From positions 1 through 54,548 of the forward strand of contig KN880594.1 in NCBI GenBank assembly GCA_000934385.1: a DNA stretch of 54,548 nt, written 5' to 3'. Position numbers and translations under genes: made by a program. This stretch comes from Cylindrobasidium torrendii FP15055 ss-10. Lineage: Eukaryota > Basidiomycota > Agaricomycetes > Agaricales > Physalacriaceae. Of this stretch, positions 1-12,063 are shown piece by piece (within the stretch, counting starts at the first letter, position 1; every line of letters starts with the position of its first letter). Under the pieces are notes generated by a model. That model saw only the letters and a program-made list of their open reading frames with translations. It did no database searches and was not told where the DNA came from.

Positions 1-560
1 TAAGTCCTTGAAACTGCAGGGACATTCTTAAACATAGGTCGAAATACATGTTTGACATCTTAGGATAGATATTTTAGTACAACACAATGTTTGAACGCAG
101 TCTGCCATGATTGCAGATGGTCTTCTCCTCAATGCGCCACACTACCCCCACCCCGATCACCCCATAACTCAGCAACGCGTTAATTATATTTCAAACGGAT
201 TGAAGATATGGAAAGCTGGTACCTTGGGCATACTTTCTATGTAAAAAAAATAGGGTGTTAAAATTTTTTCTCTCAAGCCGGGCGCTTCAGAATCAAGTAC
301 AATATTGCTGTACTGGAAGGGAGGGAGTAGGAGCGAAGATACCGCAAGAAAATGGATATGATGGGGTATAGAATCTTTGGACGCGGTCGGCGGGGAGAAG
401 GTCATGACACTCACCTATTTTGAGCGAGCTGCCGTGTTCATGGGGTGTGTTCTTGTGAGTCTAGCGTCCCCGGTCGACTTCTCTCCTTTTTCCTCTTCCT
501 CTCTCGCACGCCACTGGTGTTTGCTCGTCGCGGGTTTCCAGTGTAACTTCAAGTATACTA
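1..560. other. intergenic, no supported gene
   Basis: No frame shows a recognisable protein family. The short open frames on both strands overlap each other and lack splice context. An A-run at about 242-250 and AT-rich sequence at 180-300 are consistent with untranslated or intergenic DNA beyond the 3' end of the minus-strand gene that ends at 561. Confidence 0.5.
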
Positions 561-1017
561 CTAAGCCTGTGATCTGCCATGTTGGTTGGTCAAGTAATCC
601 AGGCGGGCCTCTCGCCATGCCAGAGCTACCATATAACATCTGTAATGGTATTGTACAAATTCTTGCGGCACAATCCCAGCTGCACAACCATCTGCAAGAA
701 CACTAAGCTTGTGAATCTCATGATTTCGTGCAAGCCAATCATCTAAAATCATCCTAGCACTGCTTCCAACAACCTCAGGCATGGGCTCGGCCAGTGCAAC
801 GCCTACAAGAATGCAAGTAAGCAAATGAAGTGCACTGTGTCTCAAATTTTCTACCATCGGATGCGAGGTGAGAGAAAAACTCTCCAACGGTGACGGATTT
901 TATGTCAACTGAAAGAAGCTCCGGGTGGACTGCCAGCACGGCGAGGATCATCTCGAAGCAGTCGGCGCCGTGTACAAGGTCAAATATTGCGGGAACATCG
1001 ACAGGAGCGTTGGACAT
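561..1017 (-). CDS. small hypothetical protein, two exons
   Basis: I do not recognise the product. The model starts at ATG 1017, runs 54 codons to the frame ending in SHLASD, removes a 52-nt intron (854-803, donor GTAGAA, acceptor TTGTAG, possible branch site CTTAC) and continues with GVALAEPMPEVVG to a TAG at 561. That gives about 134 residues. The intron has the usual size and signals for this window and joins two frames cleanly, which is the main reason to believe the gene. The protein is mixed alpha-helical in character with no signal peptide or membrane segment. It could be a fragment of a larger gene or a decayed copy, because no family supports it. Confidence 0.4.
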
Positions 1018-1885
1018 TGTTGATGTGCCGTGGTTTGAATAATTGCGACGTGTCCAGGCAAAGTAACGGCAGACTGTGGGCGGTGGGGATGGTGGCAGTT
1101 AGTTGTTAAGCTCTATCGGCATTCGCCGGTACTGCTCGATCGCGGTTAGCACGACGCGCTGCCATCTCCATGAGACAGAATAGTAGTATAGTACTCTGGC
1201 AGTTCTCGAATACTCTTTACTGACGCCGCACGCGTGGGACCCGGGATAAATTTGTACGCGCCCAACACATTGCACCTGTTTCTCTTGTCTCTCCAACGAG
1301 CTGGAATTTACAAACTCTGCGGCGACGCAACACCGTCCATCATGCATCAGGCAAAGCTCGCACGCACAATCCCACTCCTACACATCGAAATGTCTGCTTC
1401 CAACCAATGCGCAAAGGCATTTCGTCGGGAAGTTCACTTGCAAAGAGGCATACACCTACAATCCTGACAGTATGAGCTCAATACAGAAGTCTCAACCCCG
1501 AGAACGAGTTAGGAAGCAGAAATATTTTGCATAAAGCATCGACGCCGCATGGGCATAGCGCAACATACGTGTATTAAAGGTTAACCCAACAGCCCCCTAG
1601 CTGTGGACGACACTACCATATCAAGGGGAAAAACAAGAAGAGAAAACACAAGTATATACTATGGGACATTCCCTCTATATCGCACATTCACGAAGAAAGA
1701 GCCAGACAAGTTCGAGGGAGGGAATACGAGGGTGGTAAATAAACGAGCGGACAAGCCTGACCGAACACTACAGATCGGCGGCCGCGAGTAGTACTATGTG
1801 ATGTAGACGAGGGGGAGCAAGACGAAGACCGGCTGCGAGGTATCCTTCCAATCCAACCAAGATGCATGCGGACGACTGACGATGT
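1018..1885. other. intergenic, no supported gene
   Basis: It lies between the divergently placed small gene and the 3' end of the G-alpha gene. Open frames here are short and overlap on both strands. The sequence GGCATTTCGTCGGGAAG near 1421 resembles half of the hairpin element described at 38-54 kb, but the following sequence does not align, so I do not count it as a copy. Confidence 0.45.
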
Positions 1886-3207
1886 TTACAAGAGACCACA
1901 CTCCCGCAAGTGCTGCTGGAGCAGGATATCCTGAACAGCACTTAAGACGACTGTGAGAGACGTCAGTCGGTAAGAGAGCCTCGCTATGGAAGAAGACATA
2001 CACTTGATCTGCTGCGTGTCCGTTGCACATGTGTAGTGCGAGTAGATCTGCTTGCTTGAGCTTTGGTTGAGCGCGGTGAAGCGCTTGAGCAGGTAGTCGC
2101 AGGCCAGGTCGTAGTCGTCGCCGCCGGTGAAGTCTGGGAAGTAGTCCCCAAGCGGGGAACGAGGAAGCTTTTGGCGGAATAGATCGATTTTATTCAAGAA
2201 CAGGATCTAGTTCGACATTAAGGGATGTTCGAGGTAGAAGGAAAGGAGGAACATACGATCGAGGTCTTGACGAACCATCGTGAATTGCAGATGGAGTCGA
2301 ACAGAGTCAAAGCTTCTTGCATACGGTTGACGGTCTCATCCTCGTACAGCTGTTGGTCGTACTCGGAGAGCGAGACAAGGAAGACGAGGGCCGTGACATT
2401 CTCGAAACAATGGATCCATTTCTTCCGCTCGGAACGCTGACCACCGACGTCGAAGAGCTTGTAGGTAAGCTCGCCGACCTTGAAGGTGGTCTCGGTGATA
2501 CCAGTGGTCTTGACACGGGAGCGAAGAATATCCTGGTCGGTGGGCAACCATCCTGGTGCGTTGATGCGTTCGAGCGAGGAGAAATAGTAGACAGCCGAGT
2601 CGTTGAGCTGGAATTCGCGAGAGCGCTCGATAGCTTGCTGAACGGCAGGGTCGTCACGAAGGCCTACCAAAGCCGTGTACACGTCGGTGGGGAGGCGGTC
2701 GTCGAAATCAAGTTGCTGGATGTTTAGCGAGTTGATAAGGTCTCGCTGCGAGCCGGCGGAGGGCGACAAGCCAAGGTCAAGTTGGGGAAGTGCGTCGATG
2801 ATTGCACTGGAAGGAGGCTTGAGCTCAAAAAGAAAAGGGCACTGCGGCGACGACGTACCGCATAGACTGCACAGTGTTCGAGAAAATGATCTCCTTGTAC
2901 GATTCCCGCTCCTGGTCATTGTAACCGCCATGATGTATGAGTTTCATCTGCTTGAGAACGGTCGACTGGAAGGACGGGTCAGGAGCGAACAGGATACAGA
3001 AGCGTACGACGCACCTTGCCCGACTCTCCAGCACCAAGCAAAAGCATTTTAATCTCGTTCTTCGCAAGCATCCTGTCCTTCTTCAACTGGTTCTCAATCT
3101 CCTCGTTGCCTGGTGCGCGTTAGACGGCGGCGAGAATAACAGGAGGCAGTCGACGTACGCGCTTTCGCAGCGGGGTCATCGGAGGGGGATGATTGAACGC
3201 AGCCCAT
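1886..3207 (-). CDS. heterotrimeric G-protein alpha subunit (Gi-like class)
   Basis: This GTPase relays signals from seven-helix receptors at the plasma membrane; in basidiomycetes such subunits control mating or cAMP signalling. The spliced product is about 355 residues, the normal family length. It starts at ATG 3207 with MGCVQS, which gives Gly2 for myristoylation and Cys3 for palmitoylation. It then shows the P-loop GAGESGK|ST, split by an intron, at about residue 42. The switch I arginine lies in [12 protein letters not shown], switch II is [12 protein letters not shown], and the base-recognition motifs are FLNKIDLF and TCATDT. It ends ECGLL, with a Cys four residues from the end, the position modified by pertussis toxin in Gi proteins. 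At least five short introns interrupt it. All catalytic motifs are intact. Which of the several basidiomycete G-alpha classes it belongs to needs a tree. Confidence 0.96.
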
Positions 3208-4449
3208 TGTGGATTTTCGGGATGGCGGAGGACGGCGTATGAAAAAAAGAATGCAGGGGGTTAAGCAGTGTTCGACGCGAGTAAACACGGAACAAAGGGA
3301 AGGAAGAGTGATGCGCCGACCGCGAACAGAGAGGTGGTGGTGGAAGGAAGCCAGCTAATTCAACACGCCCACCGTCCCTAAAATGGCCTGCCGAGGCCCG
3401 GCATCATTTCCCCTGTGGATCACGGCATGTCCCGTAAGCTTATTCCCCTCTCCTCCTCCTATGGACCGCATGTTTCGTCCGTCACGGACTAATCCATGCA
3501 GCGCGCCTGTCTCGTCGCTGGCCACCTCATCTTTGCTCGCCGCCGCGCTCCGTTCTCGTCCGACCCACACGGCGGCCGTGATCGGATGAACTTGTTCCAT
3601 TCGTGGCCCTGCGCCAACTTGGCACATCGACCCCGCTCCCGAATCCCGGCTTTCCTCAATTTTTTTTACACCTCAGAAGCTATAGCTGAGCGCAGTAGAG
3701 CCCCTTCGATATGCGGTCTGATATAAGGATATTTCTTTCTGTAACACCCAGGCAAGCTGTTCGAAATTCGAACGGTCAATTGCTACCACGACCTCGCGGC
3801 GCTTGCATAATTGACTTCGAGCAACTTTCTGCGTCTCATGTTGAGTGTGAGTCGGTGGGTCGGAGGAACCAACGCGCCTCATTTCCCGCCGCTTTAAGTT
3901 TGAGTACTCTGTGGTACCTTTTCCTTTCCTTCTTTCACTTGTGCAACCTATCGGCCACTTCATTGGGAGGCTCTACTGGATTGACGAGACGTCCCGCAAT
4001 TCGCTCTGTAGGGTTTCCTTCTCCTCCCAGCAGAGACCGAGATTCCTCTATTCCAGCTGTTCTTGACACGCTCGAAATGTGAGAATCGACCGACTCTTGT
4101 ACTACTTGCGTAGGGCCGCGCGCGCAACCAGGCGAAGAGGTCCAGCGACACCATGTACGATTCATCTTGGATAAAGCAGTCTCGACACTAACAGTCAGAC
4201 GTCGTAGGTTAACGTTGGTCACTCAGTTGTATATTCGATATGGACCATTACTTTCTCAAACCACTAGATAACCCAGCCGACATGATGCACCAAACTCAGA
4301 GGTCCTATAGACAAAGCACGTCGAATGTATCTTCGCAGCGTATGACACGAGGGAGGCGCATCAAAATTGGTTCTATGCGCGTACTACATACAATACGGCG
4401 CTGTGACAGCGCGCAAGCTGTGCCACTAGTGCTAGTAGACGATAGCGAG
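3208..4449. other. upstream region of G-alpha gene and 3' flank of the paraoxonase-like gene
   Basis: The first part should contain the promoter and 5' leader of the minus-strand G-alpha gene. I see no convincing TATA box at a fixed distance. Frames of 60-120 codons exist on both strands between 3355 and 4220, but they overlap one another and match nothing I know. Confidence 0.4.
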
Positions 4450-5688
4450 CTAGACTTTGCACACGACGAACCCTCTTGTATCTGCCAACCCAGCCACATA
4501 CACTTCACCGCGTTCTGGATCGTAGCTTGCCCCCGTAGAGGCCTCGATGACCTCGCCATTCGACTGCATCAGCGTTCTAATCTTCACTGCCGGTTGTTCA
4601 GGTAGCGCAATCGTAACACTGGACGCGTTCACCGGCGCACCATCCCATTGTTCCCACTTCTCATCCTCCTGGTTGAATAGAACCTCCATGACCCACGCCG
4701 CCGCCTTGGTCGTTCCCTTGCCCTGCCTACGTGCATCCATGCTCGGCATCCACGGTATGCCGCCAACAACAACTCTGTCGAGCCCAGCGTAATGTACGTT
4801 ATCGGGGATAGCTGGTAGCTGCACCACTGTTTCCCATTCGAGCGCATTCGTAAGGGGATCACGAGCGTAGATGTGGAGGCGAGAGAAGGCGGACTCGGCA
4901 ACTGCAACGTGCAAGCCGTCCGGAGAGACGCTGACACCGTTGGGGAACACTAGACCTTGTGCAGCGCGTGTGTATGCGCCTGTAGTGGTGTTGATGAAGC
5001 CGACCCAGCCAAGAGGGACTGAGGACAAGGTTTCAAGATGGGAGAGGATGGGAGAGACGCGGGGAGTAAAGCGTTTGTCGTTTGAAACGTAGAGGCCTGT
5101 ACCGTCCGGTGTGAGCGCCAGAGCATTCGGCGCTGGATGCTGCGACGGGAAGGATAGTGTGCGGAGCCAGCGTGCGGTGCCGTCCTCATCCAAGTGCAGG
5201 TGCTCGATGGTAGTAGCGGTTTTGCCTTGATTGACAACGTACGCGTCAGGAAAACGGAGCGCAAGCCCGACTGGGTGGAAGACGTGGGCGACGGGAAATT
5301 CGGTGATTGTCAAACGCGTGATGGATCTTGCAGAGGGTTTGTACAGCCAGAGCGACCCAGTGGAGGTCGGGTCAAGCATGGGGCCTGTTGCTGTGTTCCA
5401 GGAGAAACGGCCGCGGTCGCAGCTGACCAGTACACGGTCACCGTCGAGCACTGCGTCTTCGCATAGACGCAGGTCGGGGTCCAACAGTGGATACGTGCAC
5501 GGAGAGCTCAAATTGGCAGGTGTCCAGACAGCAGGGAATGTGCGCGAAACGAGAATTGAGTTGAAGATACTGTGCTGGCCGCGATACAGTATGACGCTCT
5601 AGATAACTATTAGCGCTGGTCATGGGCATTGCATATAACGCACCAGTAGCAAGGCCAACCCGGCAGCGATAGCTCTCAAAGCTCCCAT
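4450..5688 (-). CDS. paraoxonase/arylesterase-like six-bladed beta-propeller protein
   Basis: It belongs to the paraoxonase/SMP-30-type superfamily, calcium-dependent lactonases and esterases folded as a six-bladed propeller. Exon 1 (5688-5644) encodes MGALRAIAAGLALLL, an uncleaved signal-anchor like that of mammalian paraoxonases. A 45-nt phase-0 intron (5643-5599) leads to a long second exon that begins SVILYRGQHS. Diagnostic blades include SSPCTYPLLDPDLRLCEDAV, PNALALTPDG with YVSND, and FPNGVSVSPDGLHVAVAES. The motif IPDNVHYAGLDRVVVGGIPW supplies the Asp-Asn pair expected near the metal site. The product is about 397 residues, slightly longer than the usual 355. Expected location is a membrane or the extracellular side. 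The substrate cannot be read from sequence, and a lactonase role is an inference from family. Confidence 0.85.
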
Positions 5689-6796
5689 TCTTGTTCTAAG
5701 TTCCTCGTCAAAGTGTTCCTCGTCAAAGTTCAAAGTCCAGGGAAGATCCAAGCAAATGTATTCAGAGCCATGCTGCCGAAGATCACAACAGCTCGCGCGG
5801 TTTGTCGGCACTTGGTTGACTGATTGATACCATGCACGGCGCTCGATGCGCATAAAGGCGTGTGCATGGCAAATGCATGGCTGTGTGAGCTGGTAGAGAT
5901 GGCGGATAGCTTGTTGACAAGAACCTGAAGAAGCTGGCAAGAAGGAACGAGTCGAGCGGAGTTTGCCGTGCATTGCGGGGCAATCAATTCCGATCACGAC
6001 GCAGTCTTTGAGTTCGACTGCGAAATAGAGGCTGAAATGCGTACTGAAGAAATCGAAATGGACGATTACAATGGAAATTGCGGACACAAAGTTACGAAGC
6101 GCTGGGCATTTGAACATTCAACCTGAGGAATCGCAAGTCGAAACTCGAGAGGACGAGCGGTTGTCCAAGTTCCTGGTTATGTCCGCTACGTATTATGCCC
6201 GTTGGATATGAACGAGTTTGAGCATCGGTCGTCCTAGATACTAATGCCATGGGTAGCATCATACAACAAATACTCGCTGAAGTTGAAGAGTGGAGTCGGA
6301 GAGGCAAGCAGCCTGTTTTCTTGAGCGTTCACAAGAAGATGAATAGAATTGCAAGCCAAGTCACGAAGAGAGACAGTACTTGTCATAAATAAGCCATGAC
6401 GGCCAGAGAGCTCGTGGATATAGGCGCAAACGAATATAGCATGGCTCGGCAGGCTAAGCGCAAACTAGGATTTCAGTCACACCCCTGGTCAATCCCTCTC
6501 AGGCGTTTGACCAGTTGTCATAGATTGCTGAGGCGCCTCAATCATGAAGGACTCTCGAAAGCTTGGCATGAGATCTGACCAGCTCCGGAGGGAGTGGTAA
6601 AAAGCGCTCATCTTCGTGCATTTCTTCGGACAGTGCAACTTGGTTGTGGGAGCCTGTTTCTGCGCCCAAAAGGTATTTGACGGTAGACTATTTACTCGGC
6701 ATTTACTAAAAATCTTCGCTGTGGGAATTATACGTACTATGCAGTGTCGACTCCGCTACCAGTTTTTGTAGACGGTGCCGAACAATCGATCACAAT
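5689..6796. other. intergenic, no supported gene
   Basis: This holds the upstream region of the paraoxonase-like gene and the unresolved 5' end of the HNH-type gene. The 165-codon open frame on the minus strand over 5620-6117 runs straight through the true exon 1 and its intron, and has no family match, so I treat it as chance. The 60-codon plus-strand frame at 6396-6578 has no support either. Confidence 0.4.
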
Positions 6797-8147
6797 CGCG
6801 CGACGCGCCCGGGCCCGGCGGCAGAAGGACTTTCCCATCGAACGCTCACCGTGTCGTCTAGCCAGATACAGTCTGTTGGCCTCCAAAGAAACTCTGTCGA
6901 TTCTACTTTGATCATGACCTCTGGTGATGTCGTTAACACCTTTTCGTCGAATTTAGCAATTCTCATTGAGGACGCAAAAAGCATTATTCGGAGAGCGGCT
7001 TTCGACACGCAACCCTCCGCTGGCGGTGTCACCGTCGACCTGAGACTCATGCTGGAAAGCATGCTCGACAATGCCCCAGCAGATGAGGGGAAGCGCTGGC
7101 TCGCTGGGACTATACACCTCGCTCATCATAACAAGGAAGAAGACCGCATCAACGATGCTGCTCTTTCTATCTGGCAGAACCTCCTTTTGCCTAGTACATC
7201 CCTCGCGATTTGATCTTCTCTGGGCTGACAAGCGTGTAGTGCAAGCTCTCGGATTTGAGAACATCGTCCGCCCAAATAGCAGGCCCGCTGTCGACCACAA
7301 ACATGCGGTCGTGAAAGACGTGGACCGCACTGAGCAGAAGGATTTTGCAACTCAGGTGAGCGTCATATCCTCTGAATCCAAGCATACACGCAACTGACCC
7401 AGGCGGGCAGCTGATGATACGCGAGCACTACCGATGCATTGTAACGCGATACGTGACGTTCGATGCTCCGATCCCTCCAGAGAGTATAACTGAAAACGTC
7501 TCCTATGCGGATCTTCATGCCTCGAATATCATTCCGCTTTCCTTGAACAGCAAGAAAACGCCGCTCGTGAGTGCCTTTCTATGCGTCAGCCCTTCAGTGT
7601 GCGTTAAATGACCATTGGGCAGACGTGGGACATGCTAAGGTCCTGGACTCGGATCGTTCCAGAGGACTACACCGGCGGGAAAACAACCTGTCCAGAGAAC
7701 GGTGTTCTACTAACCGACCACGAGCACGAGGGCTTTGGGAAGTTCAAGTTATGGTTCGAACCGGTGCGTTAATCGAGTTGGCGAGTCCGACTTTGGTCTC
7801 ACCTCATACGTACATAGGTACTTTCCGCCGGTCCAGGCTCAGCGCCTCTCGCGAACACCTATAGCGTTCATGTCTGCAAGCATGTACTTTCTAACGGCTT
7901 GATGGTCCGGGGCCCAATCCAAGTTACGTTCTCCGATACCGAAATGCACATGGGTCGGCGCATTCCACCGCCTGCCCCAAAGCTACTCAAGATTCATGCT
8001 GCATTTTCTAAAGTTTTTCAAGCATGTGGTGCTTCTGGCATGTATGAAAATTGGCGAGACGACCTGCGAAAGCCTGGCAGGGTATTGGACGACGCGAGCA
8101 TCTCCTACCTCGATCTGCGTTTGATGTATTTTATTGCTGCGATGTGA
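6797..8147 (+). CDS. HNH_2-type nuclease-like protein, first His of the motif replaced by Asn
   Basis: Agaricomycete genomes carry many copies of this HNH-domain family. Exons join as ...IWQNLLLP|MQALGFENIV (46-nt intron GTACAT...GTGTAG), ...DFATQ|LMIREHYRCIVTRYVTF, ...NSKKTPL|TWDMLRSWTRIVPEDY and ...KLWFEP followed by a C-terminal helical part ending LMYFIAAM at 8147. The family's zinc/metal region normally reads AHIIP; here it reads ASNIIP, so the first His is Asn. The second half, ENGVLLTDHEHEGFGKFKLWFEP, keeps Asn and His. The N-terminal third (frame from about 6797, QIQSVGLQRNS...) has no clear ATG, so the start is unresolved and may lie in an unseen upstream exon. Nuclease activity is doubtful. 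Confidence 0.68.
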
Positions 8148-8370
8148 AATCGAGTCTCCTTACTTCTTAGTGCAACCCCTCGCACACAACTTGTCATTCC
8201 TACAATAACAGAACGAACGTGACGGGAGAGATTGTGTAGAGCGACTTGTAAAGATATTTGCATGATCCAAAACCTTTCATGAGACCTTTTAGTAGTGCGA
8301 TAGCTCGACCCCGAATGCAATTGCCAGGTGTACATATCTATCAATACGTCAGCTCAGGACGAACACATCT

Positions 8371-10122
8371 TTACTGGAGAACACTAGAAGCCATGGTGCA
8401 TGTCCGACGCCTGACGCCGAAGAAGAAGAAGAAGGAATTGGGAAGAACGCACCGAAGCATATGCTCGAACGAGAACTCCTCTGATACGTCAATGCGGTCT
8501 TGGGAAGTGTGCACGTCTAGCAGGGATTGTGTTAGTGTCACGCCCTCTTCCACCGCCGCTCCGCACGCTTGGGATCTCATACCGGCCAGAGCCAAATTGA
8601 ATGCACGTACATTTGAGATTCATGTCCTCAAACCGCGCCTCGGTACAGTGGCACACCTGGTATCCTGCGCGTGCCCAAGATTCGTGGTCGCTCCCGCCGC
8701 GGGGGTACGAACTTTCCGTCCATGGGATGCGAGCTGGGGATTTGTCAGTAGACGAAGGAACCCCGGCGAAGTGAATCAAAGAGAGTATGAAAGATGAAGA
8801 AAGGCAAGCGCACTGTACTCTTCGATCAGCCTCTTCTGGAACTCCGTGAGCGCGTCGTCGGGGTATGTCCCAACCATAACGTTTATAGATTCTGTGGTGT
8901 TTGCGCGGAGCCAGGCCTACCAAGGGGTGTCAGCGTACAGAAAGAGGGGGAGATGAGAAAGAGACAGAAGGTACTATGAAGCGAGAGGGGTTTAGGCAGA
9001 ACGGAAGACTAACCGTCATATCAAACTGCTGCATCCCACGTATGTGTCGCCCCTCGCTCTCGAACGCCGCCGCGATATCCTGCGAGCCCAGCAGTCCGCC
9101 TTCCTCCCCGGCGTACCAGTGGAACTCCAAAGGCGAGGTGGGGGTGTAGTTGGATTCTAGAATCGCTTGAGGAGTATCAGAATGCGAGAAAAGATAGGCA
9201 AAAACAAGTGGACAAGACATACAGCACAGTGCTTCGAGAATCGTGACGGTCCCAGACCCATCGTCGTCCGCTCCAGGTGCATCCCAGTTTGGGTTCGCAA
9301 GGTTGATGCTGTCGCAGTGCGCTCCGATGATTACTGTTTCCTCCTCCTTGTGGGATGGAAAATCCTCGCTGGAATGTACTGGTTCGAGACGGGCTATGAT
9401 GGAATCCTGCGGCCATGAATGCGGTACTCTCTGGATCGTCAGCTTCGCGCCGTCCTTTATCCAAGAGATCTGCGTCCCCTGTGTTTTCTCATCGAGTGTG
9501 ACGGCCCATGCGTCCGCCGACTGATTGACAATGCGCGCATACAGCCATTCCGACGACGCATGTCCGCTTAGCGAGTTGTAATACCGCGTTGGGAAGGATT
9601 CGGTGAACTCTCGAAGGTTGTCCTTGAGATGAGTGATGTTCGCGAGTGCGATAATGCCATGCACTGTGGCCTGTTCAGTCGGGTGTGTTGGATATGTGTA
9701 TTTGGAATGGTCATGATGTTTCCCGAGAATAGATGTGTTGGTACTGAAATCGTAATGAACACAGGAGAGCAAGAACGTAGATGAATGGGGACGTACATAT
9801 CGAAGAATGACTTCCCCGAACGTTTTGCGTCTAGCTTGTCGGCCTCGGATACCCATACTGGTGGTTCATCCAGCGAGAACTGGACAAGACGGAGGGCATC
9901 TGGAATGTAGCCTGCGTGTTGTCAGATCAGTATGCGGCAAGTAAACGAATAAACCAGTCAAATGGAGGAAGTACGAGCGTAAATGCATGACCACACACCA
10001 TAAGACTTGCCATCGAGGATCTCCTGCGCGCCGGCCAGTCCAAGGTCAAATTCCCTGCGCGCAGCGTGGACCAAGCCATTCTGAGCTACCATAAGAGCGA
10101 GGATTGCAAAGGAGCGGATCAT
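8371..10122 (-). CDS. secreted M28 family aminopeptidase (leucine aminopeptidase-like)
   Basis: This is a di-zinc exopeptidase that removes N-terminal residues from peptides outside the cell. It starts at ATG 10122 with a signal peptide (MIRSFAILALMVAQNGLVHA). Metal-site motifs appear in the right order: VIIGAHCDSIN (His ligand), DAPGADDDGSGT (bridging Asp), WYAGEEGGLLGSQ (catalytic and ligand Glu), QFDM (Asp), and near the C-terminus SDHESWARAGY and VHTSQDRIDV (His ligand). N-terminal segments GYIPDALRLVQFSLDE and KYTYPTHPTEQATV match the propeptide and start of fungal LAP1-type enzymes. About seven short introns interrupt the gene. One intron near the 3' end (about 8412-8453) contains a TTC microsatellite. 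The last exon is short and its splice frame is uncertain, with the stop placed at 8371. The gene is divergent from the DUF7918 gene at 10486. Confidence 0.87.
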
Positions 10123-10485
10123 TCTGTTCTTCGAGCTAGGGCTCCAGAACGACGCAAAGAAAGGCCGTCAAAGTTGGAGGGATGGTGGTGAGACGCAGAG
10201 GCCTTATCTTTGAACGTACCCAGGCCCCATACGGCACCATCTCAAAGTTCCTGGCGAACATCCTGTAACAGCTTGACCGGGGACAGGGAGTCGCACAAAG
10301 TCACGTATAATAAGGGTTGTATGGTGTGCATGGGCAGAAGGACTTGGATGAACGCATAATGCGTTGGTCATGACCAGACGTCGAAGATCACTCAGAGGTT
10401 CAACTTCCGGACTCCGAGCGGATCATCGATCGTGATCCGCGTCTGACTCCGCTCGGTGCTAAGCGCTAGTTCGTCCTGACCCGCC
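10123..10485. promoter_or_regulatory. divergent intergenic promoter region
   Basis: These 363 bp lie between the starts of two divergent genes, the M28 aminopeptidase (minus) and the DUF7918 protein (plus), and so should hold both promoters. The block CGTATAATAAGG near 10303-10314 is the most TATA-like sequence, and it is better placed for the minus-strand gene. A short near-palindrome around CGGACTCCGAGCGGATCA and TGATCCGCGTCTGACTCCG (10408-10450) could bind a regulator. That last point is inference. Confidence 0.4.
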
Positions 10486-12063
10486 ATGGTCAATCATGAC
10501 TCTGGCGTCTCCGCCTCTGTTCTCGTCGATGGCGCCCCCATGCCCGAACACACGCCGACATATGATAGCGACACCAAAACCATCACATGCTGGATCGCCT
10601 CAGAGCCTGGGAAAGTGCGTGTCTAGGTTTCCCAGGACGGCCTCGGGCTGAAGGGATAACAGGAATTCAAAATCTCCTTGACGCGGCATACCCGGGAGCA
10701 TGCAACAGCGGCATATTTTCACGTCGATGGTGCGTTCGTACGGGGACGTATGGGAAAGGCGAACAGGCCAATTTTGTCGGGCCCGGCGCCAGATGACCTT
10801 GTGTGCGAGGGCGTGATAACCGGGGAGCGTGCTGAGCGCGCTTTAGTTTTCTCGAGTGTTGTCCTGTCTGGTCCGTCTTCGAATCTGTTTTGGCTGCCAC
10901 TGAGGCTAATTGCATTGCTAGATGATGACAGCCTGCTCAATAATACTGTCTCGCCTGAGATGGGCGAGATACGGGTGGAATACTGGCGTGTGGAAGAAGT
11001 GGGCCCGGGAGACTTCATCGCTGCGGATTTCAGGACAGTGGGCTCTGTGCACGAGAGGAAGAAGCCAGTGTCACATGTTGCAGAGTACGTCCCTTGTCTC
11101 TTTCTTTGGTCTGTCCGCAGACGCATTCCGGTCCATGGATACATCTGCCCCCGCTGACGCGCCTTCAGCCTAGGTGACGTACGAACTATCGAGCACGCGC
11201 CGTTTACCTCTGTCGAGAAGATTGAGCGTTTGCTCACAATTGTCTTTCGGTACAGACCCTTAGGTGCGTCCTTTCTCTGTCGTTTCATTCGATATACGGA
11301 CCCTCTACTGGTTTAAGAAGTCAATGGTATCATGGCATAAGGCTGACGAGAAGTAGAATTCCTGCACGCGAATGACATTGTTCCCCGTCCCACATCGCAG
11401 AAACGCAAACTGGGCGAAGACATTATAGAAATCTTGGACACGGACGATGAGCGAGACCCCTCGCCCCCGCCTTCCGTTCAGGCAGAAACAGAGAAAGGGG
11501 ATGAAGACGAGGAAGACGAGGACGAAGACGACGAGCTTTCTGAGATAGCCAAACTCGAGGTCCGTTCCCCAAGCACAGTTTTGCGGACGGCAATTGACCA
11601 GGCGACTGTGTAGGCGGATTTGAAGGTTGCGCGACTCGAGGTCAGTGCTTCGTCCTGCTTTTCTGCTTTTCCTCTCACTTCGCTAATCACCTACACAGGC
11701 TCAACTTGCTGAGCTCAAGCGCAAAAAGAGCAAGCGCCCGAGAGTTGCGAAGGTGAAGACCGAGGACGACTTGGGCGCGAGGACGACACCTCGTAGGAAT
11801 ACCCAGGTATCGACACCTCCGCGGACGTCCTCGCAGCATGATTCTCCGAAGACGACTCGTACGCAATCGGAGGAAAAGACAAGGGCGGATATGAGAGTGA
11901 AAAAGGAAGCCTCATGTGCGTCTCGCTCTTTCCCGCGTCGAGTGACCTTTCCTCTCCGAACGCTATGTTTCTCGTTTTCTCATTGGCCTCGCGTCGCATC
12001 GTCATCCGCCTGTACTCATATCTCTCCAGAGCTCAATGTTCAGAAGGGAGTGTGGAAGGTTAA
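10486..12063 (+). CDS. DUF7918-type nuclear-like protein with acidic and basic tails
   Basis: Function is unknown; the family is widespread in basidiomycetes. It starts at ATG 10486 in a strong context (CCGCCATGG). The N-terminus reads MVNHDSGVSASVLVDGA, then TITCWIASEPGK|EFKISLTR (48-nt intron), YFHVDGAFVRGR, and after further splicing DDDSLLNNTVSPEMGEIRVEYWRVEEV and VHERKKPVSH. The segment VEKIERLLTIVFRYRPL is the usual close of the DUF7918 domain. A low-complexity tail follows: an acidic run DEDEEDEDEDDELSE at about 11500-11540, a short coiled segment EIAKLE...LKVARLE|AQLAELKRKKSKRPR, and a Thr/Ser/Arg-rich end. Basic clusters suggest nuclear location. The final intron (about 11918-12028) decides the last residues; two acceptor choices end the protein at about 12029 or 12063. 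Confidence 0.8.

Noticed and set aside
1417..1440. Possible sixth, degenerate hairpin element
   Set aside because: Only one arm matches (TTTCGTCGGGAAG) and the conserved downstream blocks are absent.
5620..6117. 165-codon minus-strand open frame upstream of the paraoxonase-like gene
   Set aside because: It reads through the better-supported exon 1 start (MGALRAIAAG) and across its intron; the upstream part looks random.
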